DNA of 64,000 nt from Bacteroidota bacterium (GCA_029262775.1 JAJCYR010000059.1:1-64000); one strand, 5' to 3'; counted from the stretch's first letter, positions 19,657-28,953 are shown. Notes: generated from the sequence alone by a model not told the origin. Numbers and translations are program-made.

Positions 19657-19695
19657 ATAAGACATAATGTCGTATTCGTCATCTACATAAGACAT
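19657..19695. promoter_or_regulatory. candidate HipB operators
   Basis: ataagacataatgtcgtat (imperfect palindrome) and a second ataagacat exactly 30 bp away, directly upstream of hipB. Confidence 0.5.
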
Positions 19696-19737
19696 ATCGT
19701 TTAGTTCCGGCTCCTGCACCACTCGTGCCAGGCCATC

Positions 19738-20742
19738 CTACTCCTCCACGTCAAACCGGAACAGAGAAGCGGTGTCCGGTCCCGTGCGGGCAGCCATCAT
19801 ATCGCCAAGAACTGACAGGTTCGCGCCCCGGAATGGCATTTGGATGGAATATGCGTAGGCGCCGTGATTGCCCATATCATAAAGATCCACGACCAATGTC
19901 GAGTCGGATCGATCCCTGACGGACTCGATCATCAGCAAATTTCCTGTAATCGCGACTCCACTATGAAGGGCAGGGGGTGGTCTCCGAACACCATTCTGAA
20001 GTTCAGGCATTTCAGGCATTTCGAATGTCGCATGGTCCACCGTCGCCCTGGCATATTCCACGTCGCCATCGGCCGAGAGCATGACAAAAAACGGCAGGGC
20101 CCGGTTGACGTACGCAAATTGGCGATCATCAGAAGTGAGATATCCGGACGTTCGATTCCCGTCCAGTCTACCCAGCCCCGTGAACAAGGTGATGATTGAA
20201 TCATCGTCAACAACGGGGTATCGCACCAGCACGTATTCCGAACCGTAACCATGAATGAGGATGGTCTTCGCAGAGGCTGACATGTGGAATCCTTGAAACG
20301 GTGTCTCATCCGACTCGATGTACGCGCCATCCATGAGGAAGCGATGTACACTCCACGAGTATGCATCCAGGACGGCCACGGTATCCCCCAGCACGACGAT
20401 ATCGATGGGATTCAGCATTTCGCCAGGGCCTTCTCCCTTTCCGGCGCCGAACGTCTGCACAAGATTCCCCTCCAGGTCATATAGCCAGACGTGCGCGTCG
20501 GAATATTCAATGACAAACACACCGTGCTCGGTCAGGCGTGTCGAACCGGGCCAGTGCAGGGAATCGGGTGGCAGGAGTGGGGCGATTTCCTCAAGTACGA
20601 AATCAGCGAACACGCGCTCGGATGTCTCCTGCAGCAGCAGCGGTACGGAAAGGCTGAAATCCTCCCGGCTCTCAGGCGGAGTGCTGCATGCAGCGCACAA
20701 CAAGAGCGACGACAGGGCCGCGATCAAACAGAAGCGTTTCAC
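19738..20742 (-). CDS. 6-bladed beta-propeller lipoprotein
   Basis: GTG start proposed at VKRFCLIAALSSLLLCAACST lipobox; GAGKGEGPGEMLNPIDIVVLGDTVAVLD. Confidence 0.75.
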   Translation of the reverse strand: MKRFCLIAALSSLLLCAACSTPPESREDFSLSVPLLLQETSERVFADFVLEEIAPLLPPDSLHWPGSTRLTEHGVFVIEYSDAHVWLYDLEGNLVQTFGAGKGEGPGEMLNPIDIVVLGDTVAVLDAYSWSVHRFLMDGAYIESDETPFQGFHMSASAKTILIHGYGSEYVLVRYPVVDDDSIITLFTGLGRLDGNRTSGYLTSDDRQFAYVNRALPFFVMLSADGDVEYARATVDHATFEMPEMPELQNGVRRPPPALHSGVAITGNLLMIESVRDRSDSTLVVDLYDMGNHGAYAYSIQMPFRGANLSVLGDMMAARTGPDTASLFRFDVEE

Positions 20743-20825
20743 GGGCGTCGGGCGATGGATTCCCCTACAGTATACATTATTCAACCGCCCTACATTCGAC
20801 CAGTAAGCACAACCCACATCCCACC

Positions 20826-22316
20826 ATGACTCGTTTTTCTCTCGCCGCACCAGGCGTGTTCGCCACCCTCATCCTGTTCGCTGCGCTCAGCGTGCCCGGC
20901 ACCACCTTCGCCCAGGACGGTATGCCGCTGTTCACCGAGGATTTTCCTCCCTCGGAGTTCGCCGAGCGCCGCGCCCGCGTGCTTGATCGCATTGGCACGG
21001 ACGGGGTTGTCGTGCTCCAGGGCGAGCCCACGCCGCGCGGATACACCCGGTTTCGCCAGTCGAACGAGTTCTACTACCTGACCGGTATTGAGGTCGCGCA
21101 CGCCATGCTCATCATGGACGGCGCATCGCGCGTGACGACGCTCTACCTCCCGCACCGTAATGAAGGCCGGGAACGCGGCGAGGGGCACGTGCTGTCGGCG
21201 GAAGATGCCGATCTTGTCCAGGAGCTCTCCGGCATCGACCGCGTCGCCGCCACGGAACAGTTCTCAGAGGACCTGGGACGGCTCATGCGCCGGCGCGACC
21301 TGCCGATCATCTACACCCTCCTCCAGCCCGCCGAAGGCCTTGCCGAGAGCCGTGACCTGGGCCTGCGTCACGTATCGGACCGGCTGTCTGACCCATGGGA
21401 CGGCCGCCCCTCGCGCGAAGCCCACTTTATTGGCCTCCTGCAGGAGCGCTATCCCGCCTTCCAGATCGAAAGCATCAATCCCATCCTGGACGAACTGCGC
21501 CTCGTCAAGAGTCCGCGCGAGATGGACATGATCCGCAAGGCAACTCGATTGTCTGGAATCGGGCTCATGGAGGCCATGCGGTCCGTGGCGCCGGGCCAGA
21601 AGGAGATCGAACTCGACGCTGTCGCCAAGTACCACTACTGGCGCAACGGCGCCCAGGGCGATGCCTATTACTCGCTCGTGGCGAGCGCCGGGAACGCCTA
21701 CTTCCCGCATTACAATGCGGGGCAGCGCACCATGCAGGATGGTGACTTCCTGCTCATGGACTATGCGCCGGACGTCGAATATTACATGTCCGATGTGACG
21801 CGGATGATGCCCGTCAACGGCACCTTCAGCGCGTGGCAGCGCGAGCTGTACGGGTTCTATCTCGGAGCCTACCGGGCCATCCTGCTCCGGATACGCCCCG
21901 GTGTGACCCCCAGCCAGATCATGCAGGAGGCTGCTGTGGAAATGCGTGGGTTGCTGAACGGCTGGACGTTCTCGAAGGATATTTACCGAGCTGCGGCGAT
22001 CTCGTTCGTGGAGGGCTACGAGCAGCGGGCCACGCGTGACGGCGGGTCGCTCGGCCACGGCGTTGGCATGGCCACGCACGATGTGGGCGATTACAGCGGC
22101 GTTTTGCGAGCCGGCATGGTCTTCACGATCGAGCCCGCGCTGCGCGTCCCGGAGGAGCGGATCTACATCCGACTCGAGGACCTCATCATCATCCACGAGG
22201 ACCGCGCGGAGATTGTATCGGGTTTCATACCCATGGACATCGACGCCATTGAAGCCTGGATGGCCCAGGACGGAATGCTCCAGGATTATCCGGATATGGA
22301 GACGTTTTTGCGGTGA
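20826..22316 (+). CDS. pepP: secreted Xaa-Pro aminopeptidase (M24B)
   Basis: Signal peptide MTRFSLAAPGVFATLILFAALSVPGTTFAQ; FRQSNEFYYLTG, MDYAPDVEYYMSDVTRMMPVNG, LGHGVGMATHDVGDY, FTIEPALRVPEERIYIRLED. Confidence 0.9.
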   Translation: MTRFSLAAPGVFATLILFAALSVPGTTFAQDGMPLFTEDFPPSEFAERRARVLDRIGTDGVVVLQGEPTPRGYTRFRQSNEFYYLTGIEVAHAMLIMDGASRVTTLYLPHRNEGRERGEGHVLSAEDADLVQELSGIDRVAATEQFSEDLGRLMRRRDLPIIYTLLQPAEGLAESRDLGLRHVSDRLSDPWDGRPSREAHFIGLLQERYPAFQIESINPILDELRLVKSPREMDMIRKATRLSGIGLMEAMRSVAPGQKEIELDAVAKYHYWRNGAQGDAYYSLVASAGNAYFPHYNAGQRTMQDGDFLLMDYAPDVEYYMSDVTRMMPVNGTFSAWQRELYGFYLGAYRAILLRIRPGVTPSQIMQEAAVEMRGLLNGWTFSKDIYRAAAISFVEGYEQRATRDGGSLGHGVGMATHDVGDYSGVLRAGMVFTIEPALRVPEERIYIRLEDLIIIHEDRAEIVSGFIPMDIDAIEAWMAQDGMLQDYPDMETFLR

Positions 22317-22456
22317 CGCACCAGGTCGTGGAAGCGTTTCCGCGTTGAGGTGCCAAGTCCTTCGAGCGCGCCGGCAGCGTATCCACAAAATCCTGACATA
22401 CGTTTCTCCCACAATGCCTATAAGGCTGTTGAAAACGGGTCGGGACGTCGGAATAA

Positions 22457-22918
22457 CTACACAATCCTCGGATCAAAGTCAACCGACCGCACCTCCCCGA
22501 GCCCCAATCGGCCGACATCAGGATGCCGCGGATTGATGACGTAATTGTACTCCCCTGGCACAACGACGCTCGGTATACGCAGCACCAACGACTCTTGGCT
22601 GTCAAACCAGGCATCGCCAAGACATTGGGAGACAGACGAAACCGGCCGTGAATTCCATCCTGCGGGCAAGTCGCGAACCTCCAGGCAACGCACATACCGC
22701 TCATCAAACGAAACCGATGCGCAAACCAGCCCCTGGAGCCTGTGTCTCGCGTTGCCTTGCACCATCAACTCCAGGATCCCCAGCGACATCGATCCAGCGG
22801 CATACACCGCCCGCCGTCCCGGACTGTTGAACCGCCCGCCCACGGCCTCCGCGCCGACACCGGAAAACATGGTGTCCGCAAAACGGGCATGCGATATACG
22901 CCACGCTGTAATCCGCAA
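22457..22918 (-). CDS. RES-domain toxin
   Basis: AWRISHARFADTMFSGVGAEAVGGRFNSPGRRAVYAAGSMSLGILELMVQ; NPRHPDVGRLGLGEVRSVDFDPRI. Confidence 0.9.
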   Translation of the reverse strand: MRITAWRISHARFADTMFSGVGAEAVGGRFNSPGRRAVYAAGSMSLGILELMVQGNARHRLQGLVCASVSFDERYVRCLEVRDLPAGWNSRPVSSVSQCLGDAWFDSQESLVLRIPSVVVPGEYNYVINPRHPDVGRLGLGEVRSVDFDPRIV

Positions 22919-23371
22919 TCAGACGGGGATACCGTGTTCAATGCGCCCCAGAAGCTGCTCCACAAGCTCCGCTCCGGGTTCCGTTCGCACGTATTCCAAA
23001 GGAGTGGCTCCCCCGAGTGCGAAATTCGACTCCTTTATCCATTCCTGGGCATTGCCTTCACTCCCCAGCACGCGCACCGCAAGCTCCATGAGCCGGGACA
23101 ACCGGTAGACCCGTTCCGATTCATCGACCGGCAAGGCCTGCTCCTTCGCCCGGCGCGACAACGTCCGCTCGGAAATCTGGATGATCTCCGAAAACTCCTT
23201 TCTGGATACGCTGAGCTTCTCACGAACACGTTCCAACGCATACGTCGGAAGCCCCTCCGCCACCTTGCGGGCAGCCGTTGGCAGGTCCCAATCCAAGTGG
23301 TTGTATGATGATGCGCTCTCGGACATATACTTCAGCCATTTGGCAACATGAGCAGTGCCGTTTGGCTCCAA
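22919..23371 (-). CDS. Xre/MbcA/ParS-type (DUF2384) antitoxin
   Basis: ERVREKLSVSRKEFSEIIQISERTLSRRAKEQALPVDESERVYRLSRLMELAVRVLGSEGNAQEWIKESNFALGGATPLEYVRTEPG; abuts the RES gene. Confidence 0.9.
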   Translation of the reverse strand: MEPNGTAHVAKWLKYMSESASSYNHLDWDLPTAARKVAEGLPTYALERVREKLSVSRKEFSEIIQISERTLSRRAKEQALPVDESERVYRLSRLMELAVRVLGSEGNAQEWIKESNFALGGATPLEYVRTEPGAELVEQLLGRIEHGIPV

Positions 23372-23462
23372 TTACTTCCAATGCGCTTAAAAGTTCGTGC
23401 GCCACGGTACAGACCGGCCTCGCCCTTACGCCACGCATCGGGTCCGGACAGGACACTCCCAG

Positions 23463-23787
23463 CCGGAACACCCTTGAAGCGCGCGCTCTGGACGCGCACG
23501 AGCACGAGCCCATCCCCGGGGTCAACGTCCTCCTATCCGTCTCGTCCATTCCGGATGGCACATACACGGTCACTTTTCCCTTCATCGGGTACCGCGCTCA
23601 CCGCGTGGACCTCTCGTTTCTGCGGGAAAACACCGTTTTTGAAGTCATTCTCGAGGAACAGGAAATCGAGGAAAAGATTGCCATGGATCCATCCGGCATC
23701 TCCATACGGAAAGGAATTCCTGGTTTCAACCTCTGGGAGCCCATTCCGGGTGGTCGGGAGCCCGCCCCGGGCGCAAACGGATTCTGA
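23463..23787 (+). pseudogene. relic of a CarboxypepD_reg-like domain protein
   Basis: NTLEARALDAHEHEPIPGVNVLL...DGTYTVTFPFIGYRAHRVDLSFLRENTVFEVILEEQE; lacks signal peptide and the segment between GVNVLL and DGTY. Confidence 0.5.
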
Positions 23788-23801
23788 ACAGGATCCATGG
23801 T

Positions 23802-23870
23802 TTGAAAGAGCTATGAGTGGTTAAGCCAATATATGGCTTAACCATATCTAATTACTCCTATATCTTTCAA
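23802..23870. repeat. large imperfect inverted repeat / hairpin
   Basis: TTGAAAGA..TCTTTCAA outer arms and perfect GGTTAAGCCA-ATATA-TGGCTTAACC core. Confidence 0.75.
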
Positions 23871-23960
23871 TCTCCATCGGAACGATCTCAACCTGCGTTC
23901 TTATCGTGCTTGTCCGGGATCACGGGCTGGAATACCTGTTCGCCGCCACACTGCTGGACC
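23864..23960 (+). pseudogene. short SulP-family sulfate/anion permease relic
   Basis: LSISIGTISTCVLIVLVRDHGLEYLFAATLLDRV matches the conserved LIxxxxHGLEYLFAATxL segment. Confidence 0.45.
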
Positions 23961-23969
23961 GCGTGAACG

Positions 23970-25139
23970 TCAGTTCACCGAAAATGGAACTGCCCATGCC
24001 CTGTCGGCCCACGTCAGCACCAGCGCACCCCCAGCGTCTGTGTCCTCGACTGAAATGGTGAACCGCTCCCGGGGTGTACTCAGGTCTGATGCCGTCATGT
24101 CCACCCGAAACAGGTCCTCGGAGGCATCATAGGAGGTTCCCCACTGGTTTGTCTGAGCGTTCACAATGAGTTGCCCACCCGATTCCGAGTAGACACTCCA
24201 TAGCGTATAGGTGCCCGCTGGAAGCACGTTTCCGGCCATCGTGAGCGCCCGGTCGGTCGTCATGTGCGTTGCCGCGTTGGCGCCCGTCCGCCACACGGTT
24301 CCATGGGGCACCAGACCACCCCAAATGGCCCGGCCACGCATGGCAGGCCGGGAGTAGCGCACCTCGATAGATGCTCCGTCCACCACACCCGACGCCGTCG
24401 CACTGGGCGACGGCGTACCAATACCCTCACCGGCTGCATCCAGTGCCGCCCAGCGCGCGGCCGACGCCATGATATCGTAGGGCTCTACGCGCTGGACTTC
24501 CCGTTTCATTGTAGTGGCGGCGCCCGAGGCACCGACCAACTGGCCGTCTTCAGCGATTTCGGCCACGACGGGGCTGCCAAAAAAGTCCCACGTGAAGGTC
24601 GACGGCGCACTCCATGTGGCACCCCACGGGCGGGCCGGGCCTCTGGCGTCCAGAAGGGAGATGCCGGTATCTCCGGCCCGCATCTGCTCCAGGGCCTGGT
24701 TGAAAACGAACATGGAGGGCGAGGCACGGCCCAGGGTTGGAATGACACCCGAAGGAACGACGAAACTGGTTTCGCCCACGTCGGGTCCTTCCACCCGGTT
24801 TACGGTAGCCATGGTATCCTCAACGGTCACCGTCCAGGCTAAGGCCGCCAGACCATCGGGATTGGTTTCAGGTGTCGTCCGGCTCGCTTCGAAGGACACC
24901 ACCTCGCCCGAATTGTTGAGGGTCGCCGTGTACCGGAATACGTGCGTTTGGGGCGACCGTTCGACCAATGTGCCGCTGATGGTCGACCCCGAAACGGTGA
25001 ACTGTTCGACCGTCAAGGTGTCCGCTCCCAATGTCGATACCCAGGTTCGCGCCTCGTTCGGAGATGGCACCCACGGCTTGTCGGTACAACCGGACAACAT
25101 CAATACGATCAGTACAAAAAAGGAAGTCGAGCGGGTCAT
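23970..25139 (-). CDS. DUF2911 domain lipoprotein
   Basis: VEVRYSRPAMRGRAIWGGLVPHGTVWRTGANAATHMTTDRALTMAGNVLPAGTYTLWSV-type C-terminal domain; lipobox VLIVLMLSGCTD. Confidence 0.85.
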   Translation of the reverse strand: MTRSTSFFVLIVLMLSGCTDKPWVPSPNEARTWVSTLGADTLTVEQFTVSGSTISGTLVERSPQTHVFRYTATLNNSGEVVSFEASRTTPETNPDGLAALAWTVTVEDTMATVNRVEGPDVGETSFVVPSGVIPTLGRASPSMFVFNQALEQMRAGDTGISLLDARGPARPWGATWSAPSTFTWDFFGSPVVAEIAEDGQLVGASGAATTMKREVQRVEPYDIMASAARWAALDAAGEGIGTPSPSATASGVVDGASIEVRYSRPAMRGRAIWGGLVPHGTVWRTGANAATHMTTDRALTMAGNVLPAGTYTLWSVYSESGGQLIVNAQTNQWGTSYDASEDLFRVDMTASDLSTPRERFTISVEDTDAGGALVLTWADRAWAVPFSVN

Positions 25140-25293
25140 CATGGCACACACCGTCAAAGAAAGTTGCCTTCCCCCATAATACGCTTTCTGGAGAAAGTTA
25201 ATCATGCCCGTTTCTGAACCCAGCCTCGCAGTAGCGTGATCCTATTCGAATTGCTCCCGCGGCGGGCCACCACGAGCGTGCCGGTCGCCGATG

Positions 25294-25425
25294 GGTGCTG
25301 GCCCACTGGCGAAACGGAATACCTCGAGGCGAACGGACACGAAATCCGATGGCAAGAATGAGGTCGAGGTTGTAAAGCTGAAGGTTTCGCGTGACCTCTC
25401 GACTTCCCTCGGTACCAGGTGCGAC
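25294..25425 (-). pseudogene. RhuM-family protein fragment
   Basis: VAPGTEGSREVTRNLQLYNLDLILAIGFRVRSPRGIPFRQWAS is the RhuM core; frame degenerates after FRQWAS. Confidence 0.65.
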
Positions 25426-25439
25426 CGGGCGGCTTGTAG

Positions 25440-26330
25440 TCACCCCCTGAAATCCACAAACCGCCGCTCAAGTCGTTCCTGGTCTGGCCATTCGGATTTT
25501 GACTTCGGCAACAGGAGCCGCACGCCGTGCATTTCAACGAGCCCGTGCTTCAGCATGGGGCCGTCGATCTCCACCAGAACGTCTTCGCGGATCGTCACTG
25601 TGTAATCGGGGGATATACCCAGCACGCCGCGATCGTACGCCGCGTGGTGAATCTTGCAGAGCGCCAGCCCATTTGTCACAATCGGATCGCCCCCCAATAC
25701 ACTGTCCGGAATGATGTGGGCCGCATCGAGCAGCTCCCGGTGCTTCAGCCGACAAATGGTACAGTGCTCCCGATATGCTTGCATGACGCGCTCCTGGAAG
25801 CCACGCTGGTGTAGCCGCTGACGAACCGTCCTGGTGATGTATTCGCGGCGCGGCATCAGGTACTCTGCCGTCTGGCTCGTCGGTGCATCAACAGCCGCAT
25901 ATTCATCAGCAGCCACAGAGAACGTAAGGCGTTTGCGATCGTCGCCGACGATAAACACGGGCCATACAGCCAAATATTTGCCCGGGACAATTCCGAAAAA
26001 ATAAACCAACGGAACGCCGTCCAACATGGCGTGACGCAGCCCAACATTGTCCCGATGATCTGGGTCTGTACCACGGTACATATATGAAATCAACCCGTTC
26101 TGATCCCGTCCATCATCATATGGGCTGTTTGGCGATGTGGTTATGCTAAGCGGCAGGTCGCATTGCCGCGGTTTGAAAATGCCGACTGGCGCCACTAACG
26201 GAATGTGCTCTCCGCGGAATTCAAACCCTTTTGCCAACACATCGCGAGATATCACATCCCCGTCGCGTTCGACCACGCGCCGAAGCCAGTCGAATGTTGC
26301 AATGCGGAGTTGTTGTTCGAAGTCAGTCAT
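25440..26330 (-). CDS. HNH endonuclease with N-terminal SRA-like domain, COG3440-like predicted modification-dependent restriction enzyme
   Basis: RGEHIPLVAPVGIFKPRQCDLPLSITTS...YRGTDPDHRDNVGLRHAMLDGVPLVYFFGIVPGKYLAVWPVFIVGDD; C-term CTICRLKHRELLDAAHIIPD...NGLALCKIHHAAYDRG. Confidence 0.85.
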   Translation of the reverse strand: MTDFEQQLRIATFDWLRRVVERDGDVISRDVLAKGFEFRGEHIPLVAPVGIFKPRQCDLPLSITTSPNSPYDDGRDQNGLISYMYRGTDPDHRDNVGLRHAMLDGVPLVYFFGIVPGKYLAVWPVFIVGDDRKRLTFSVAADEYAAVDAPTSQTAEYLMPRREYITRTVRQRLHQRGFQERVMQAYREHCTICRLKHRELLDAAHIIPDSVLGGDPIVTNGLALCKIHHAAYDRGVLGISPDYTVTIREDVLVEIDGPMLKHGLVEMHGVRLLLPKSKSEWPDQERLERRFVDFRG

Positions 26331-26598
26331 GTGGGTGAATTCCGGCTATCCCGCCATATTCGGGCAGCACCTTGCGAACCTGCCACGAGCATAGATACAC
26401 TCAGAATAGACAACCGGCTGAATCAGCGCAACCCATGCACCTTGACTGCATCGTTAATGTCATGATACTTGGGATCCAGAAGGGCTCTGAGCTTTTCCCC
26501 CGTCCAGAATCGCCAGCTGTACGGCACAGATCCGGAACAGAGGGGCCATATCAAAAAGGCGTTTTTCGCCGGTTGCAAACTGTGCCTGTCGGCCACTG

Positions 26599-27465
26599 TC
26601 ACCAAGGGCTCACGTCCATCTGCCGCCGGGTCTCTTCGTCGGCCGGGAAAAAGGTTTCGATGCGGAGTTCTTCGAGAGCGGGCGACCGCGCGGAATCGAA
26701 CGCCATCACCGTACCGACAAGGCGCACCTCCATGCCGCCAGTGGAGAGGTGCATGACGAGGGCATGATCCTGGGCCCCCATCCCGGAAGCTGCGCGCCCG
26801 GGGGCGCCGTGCTCTCGAACGCTTCGCCCGAGCTCACCGTCTCCGGACTCACCGCCATACGAAGCCACTTCGTCCATGAGCGCCGCAAGCCCCGTATCCA
26901 TCGGATTCCGGATAAGCTCCCGGTGGAGCCGCTCCATGAAATGAGAGCTCACGTCGAGCCAGTTCAAGAGGCACGAACGCAGTCCGGCGGGGTGAAAAAG
27001 AAGCCGGGCCAAGTTGCGTTCGAGAGGCGGCTCGATGGCACCTTCGCAGAAGAACCCGGCGAGGAACCGCTCGGCGGCATCGTTTGCCATACGGATGTTC
27101 CAGTGCCGATCAATGGCAACGGAAAACCATGGCTCGTGGCGCGCAAGCACGAAGCGGACCAATTGATAATGAAACGCCAGCGCTTCGTCCGACAAGGTCG
27201 CGTCCGAGTAGGGGTGGGCGAATCCGGCGGCCTCGAACAGCTCATTGCGCTCACGAAGCGGAATGCGGAGCGCATCGGCGAGGGCGCCGAGGGCGCGCCG
27301 TGAGGGCTGGGAGCGGCCGGTTTCGAGAAAACTGATGTGGCGCGCTGAGAGATCGGCTTCGAAGGACAGATCCATCTGACTCAGCCCACGATGCTTGCGC
27401 CACTGCCGAAGCATGGCGCCGACGAGTGGGAGCTCATCCAGGATATGTTGCGTCTCGGTCTGCAT
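26599..27465 (-). CDS. XRE-family regulator with MmyB-like ligand-binding domain
   Basis: GAMLRQWRKHRGLSQMDLSFEADLSARHISFLETGRSQPSRRALGALADALRIPLRERNELFEAAGFA. Confidence 0.9.
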   Translation of the reverse strand: MQTETQHILDELPLVGAMLRQWRKHRGLSQMDLSFEADLSARHISFLETGRSQPSRRALGALADALRIPLRERNELFEAAGFAHPYSDATLSDEALAFHYQLVRFVLARHEPWFSVAIDRHWNIRMANDAAERFLAGFFCEGAIEPPLERNLARLLFHPAGLRSCLLNWLDVSSHFMERLHRELIRNPMDTGLAALMDEVASYGGESGDGELGRSVREHGAPGRAASGMGAQDHALVMHLSTGGMEVRLVGTVMAFDSARSPALEELRIETFFPADEETRRQMDVSPW

Positions 27466-27492
27466 GTTGCTATCGGAAAATCATTACCTCAT

Positions 27493-27513
27493 ACGTAATT
27501 GTTACCATTACGT
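27493..27513. promoter_or_regulatory. candidate operator ACGTAAT-N7-ATTACGT
   Basis: Perfect 7-bp inverted repeat in the divergent promoter region between XRE regulator and SRPBCC gene. Confidence 0.55.
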
Positions 27514-27574
27514 TTGCACACGAAATTGGGTTCAGATCGTGCTACAGGCAACCAAAAGAGAGGTCAAGCGCCCT

Positions 27575-28438
27575 ATGAAATGGAATGGATTGCGCAACGC
27601 GTTGCGCGGAAACGCGGTTTTTTCGGGCCTGTCGGGTCTGGCCATGATCGTATGGGCCGTCCCGCTTGCCGAGTGGATGGGTGGTTTCAGCCCGTGGATT
27701 CTCGGGGTCCTTGGTCCGGGCCTGCTGCTTTTTGCGGCGTTTCTACTCCTCGAGGCGCGCCGCGCGAGGCCGGTGCCGGCTTCCGCTCTCGCGGCATCGA
27801 TCGCCGATTTCGCCTGGGTCGCGGGAAGCGCCATACTCGTGGCGGCGCCGGGTGTACTGTCGCCCGCCGGGACGTGGGTGGTGCTCTTCGTTGCGCTTGT
27901 CGTACTCCTCTTTGCTACCTGGCAGCTGGCCGGCTTGCGCGACCTTACACGTAACAGGAGCCTTACGCGTACCTCACGTGGCCGGACAACGGCTCGCAGC
28001 GCGTTCGAGGTGCACGAGGAAGTGGCGGCTTCCCCCAATGCAATATGGGGCGTAATCCGCCAATTGGACCGGATCGGGGAATTCTATGCGGTCCTGAAGA
28101 GCGTGGAAGTAACGGGCAGCGGGACGCAGATCCGGCGCACGTGCGAAAACCACAAGGGGCAACGCTGGTCGGAAGACGTCGAGTCCATGGACGATGACGC
28201 CCGCGCGCTCTCACTGCGCTTCGACACCGACGCTCCCGACTTTCCGTTTCCCATGCGCACCATGTATGGCGGCTGGACGGTTCAGGCGGCCTCAGGAAAG
28301 ACCTGCGTCACGATCTGGTACGAGTTCACCATGAAATGGGGCCTTCTGGGCGAGCTTCTGGCGCCGCTTCTCGCCGAAAAGACGCGCGCGGACATGGCGG
28401 AAACCATCAGGAGGATGGATCGGGCGGCCGCCGCTTGA
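27575..28438 (+). CDS. membrane-anchored SRPBCC (polyketide cyclase-like) protein
   Basis: MKWNGLRNALRGNAVFSGLSGLAMIVWAVPLAEWMGG four-TM region followed by EVHEEVAASPNAIWGVIRQLDRIGEFYAVLKSVEV. Confidence 0.75.
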   Translation: MKWNGLRNALRGNAVFSGLSGLAMIVWAVPLAEWMGGFSPWILGVLGPGLLLFAAFLLLEARRARPVPASALAASIADFAWVAGSAILVAAPGVLSPAGTWVVLFVALVVLLFATWQLAGLRDLTRNRSLTRTSRGRTTARSAFEVHEEVAASPNAIWGVIRQLDRIGEFYAVLKSVEVTGSGTQIRRTCENHKGQRWSEDVESMDDDARALSLRFDTDAPDFPFPMRTMYGGWTVQAASGKTCVTIWYEFTMKWGLLGELLAPLLAEKTRADMAETIRRMDRAAAA

Positions 28439-28528
28439 ACAGGGCGTAGATATTCGGACAGATCCGTTCAGCGGGACATTCGAATGCGTATGTTGATGAA
28501 TTTTGCGTGTACTCCCGAACATTGTAGT

Positions 28529-28547
28529 GTACTACAGGCTGTAGTAC
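28529..28547. promoter_or_regulatory. candidate MerR-type operator
   Basis: GTACTACA-GGC-TGTAGTAC perfect 8-bp dyad 38 bp upstream of the first ORF of the metal cassette. Confidence 0.6.
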
Positions 28548-28584
28548 TGTACGTCAATGAATTTCATATAGACAGCCCATTTCC

Positions 28585-28953
28585 ATGAGAACCGGATTGC
28601 TTCTGCTCCTTGCCATTGCAACATCACTCACACTGGCACCGGATGCGGAAGCGCAGGCGGCCAAGGTCATGAATGACCCGGATGTAATCATCGAGATCGG
28701 TGGCCTGTCCTGCCCCTTCTGCGCGTATGGTGTTGAAAAACGTCTCCGGAAACTGGATGGAATTGAGCATCTCTCCATTCTGCTCGAAGAAGGAATCGTA
28801 CAGGTGAGGCTTGAGGACGGCGCGACGGTGTCAGAAAGCCAGTTCAAGAAAGCCGTCAAAGACGCGGGGTTCGAGGCCATACGCGTCACGTTTCTGATCG
28901 AGGATGCCGATGCCGGTCTAAGCGATAAGGCCGATGCTGGGCCGAGCCAATGA
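28585..28953 (+). CDS. exported heavy-metal-associated (HMA) domain protein
   Basis: Signal peptide then VIIEIGGLSCPFCAYGVEKRLRKLDGIEHLSILLEEGIVQVRLEDG. Confidence 0.85.
   Translation: MRTGLLLLLAIATSLTLAPDAEAQAAKVMNDPDVIIEIGGLSCPFCAYGVEKRLRKLDGIEHLSILLEEGIVQVRLEDGATVSESQFKKAVKDAGFEAIRVTFLIEDADAGLSDKADAGPSQ

Noticed and set aside
21264-22412. 382-aa minus-strand ORF
   Set aside because: Antisense to the Xaa-Pro aminopeptidase gene
26423-26605. 60-aa ORF ending WTGEKLRALLDPKYHDINDAVKVHGLR
   Set aside because: Possibly a gene relic, but I could not identify a family from sequence alone
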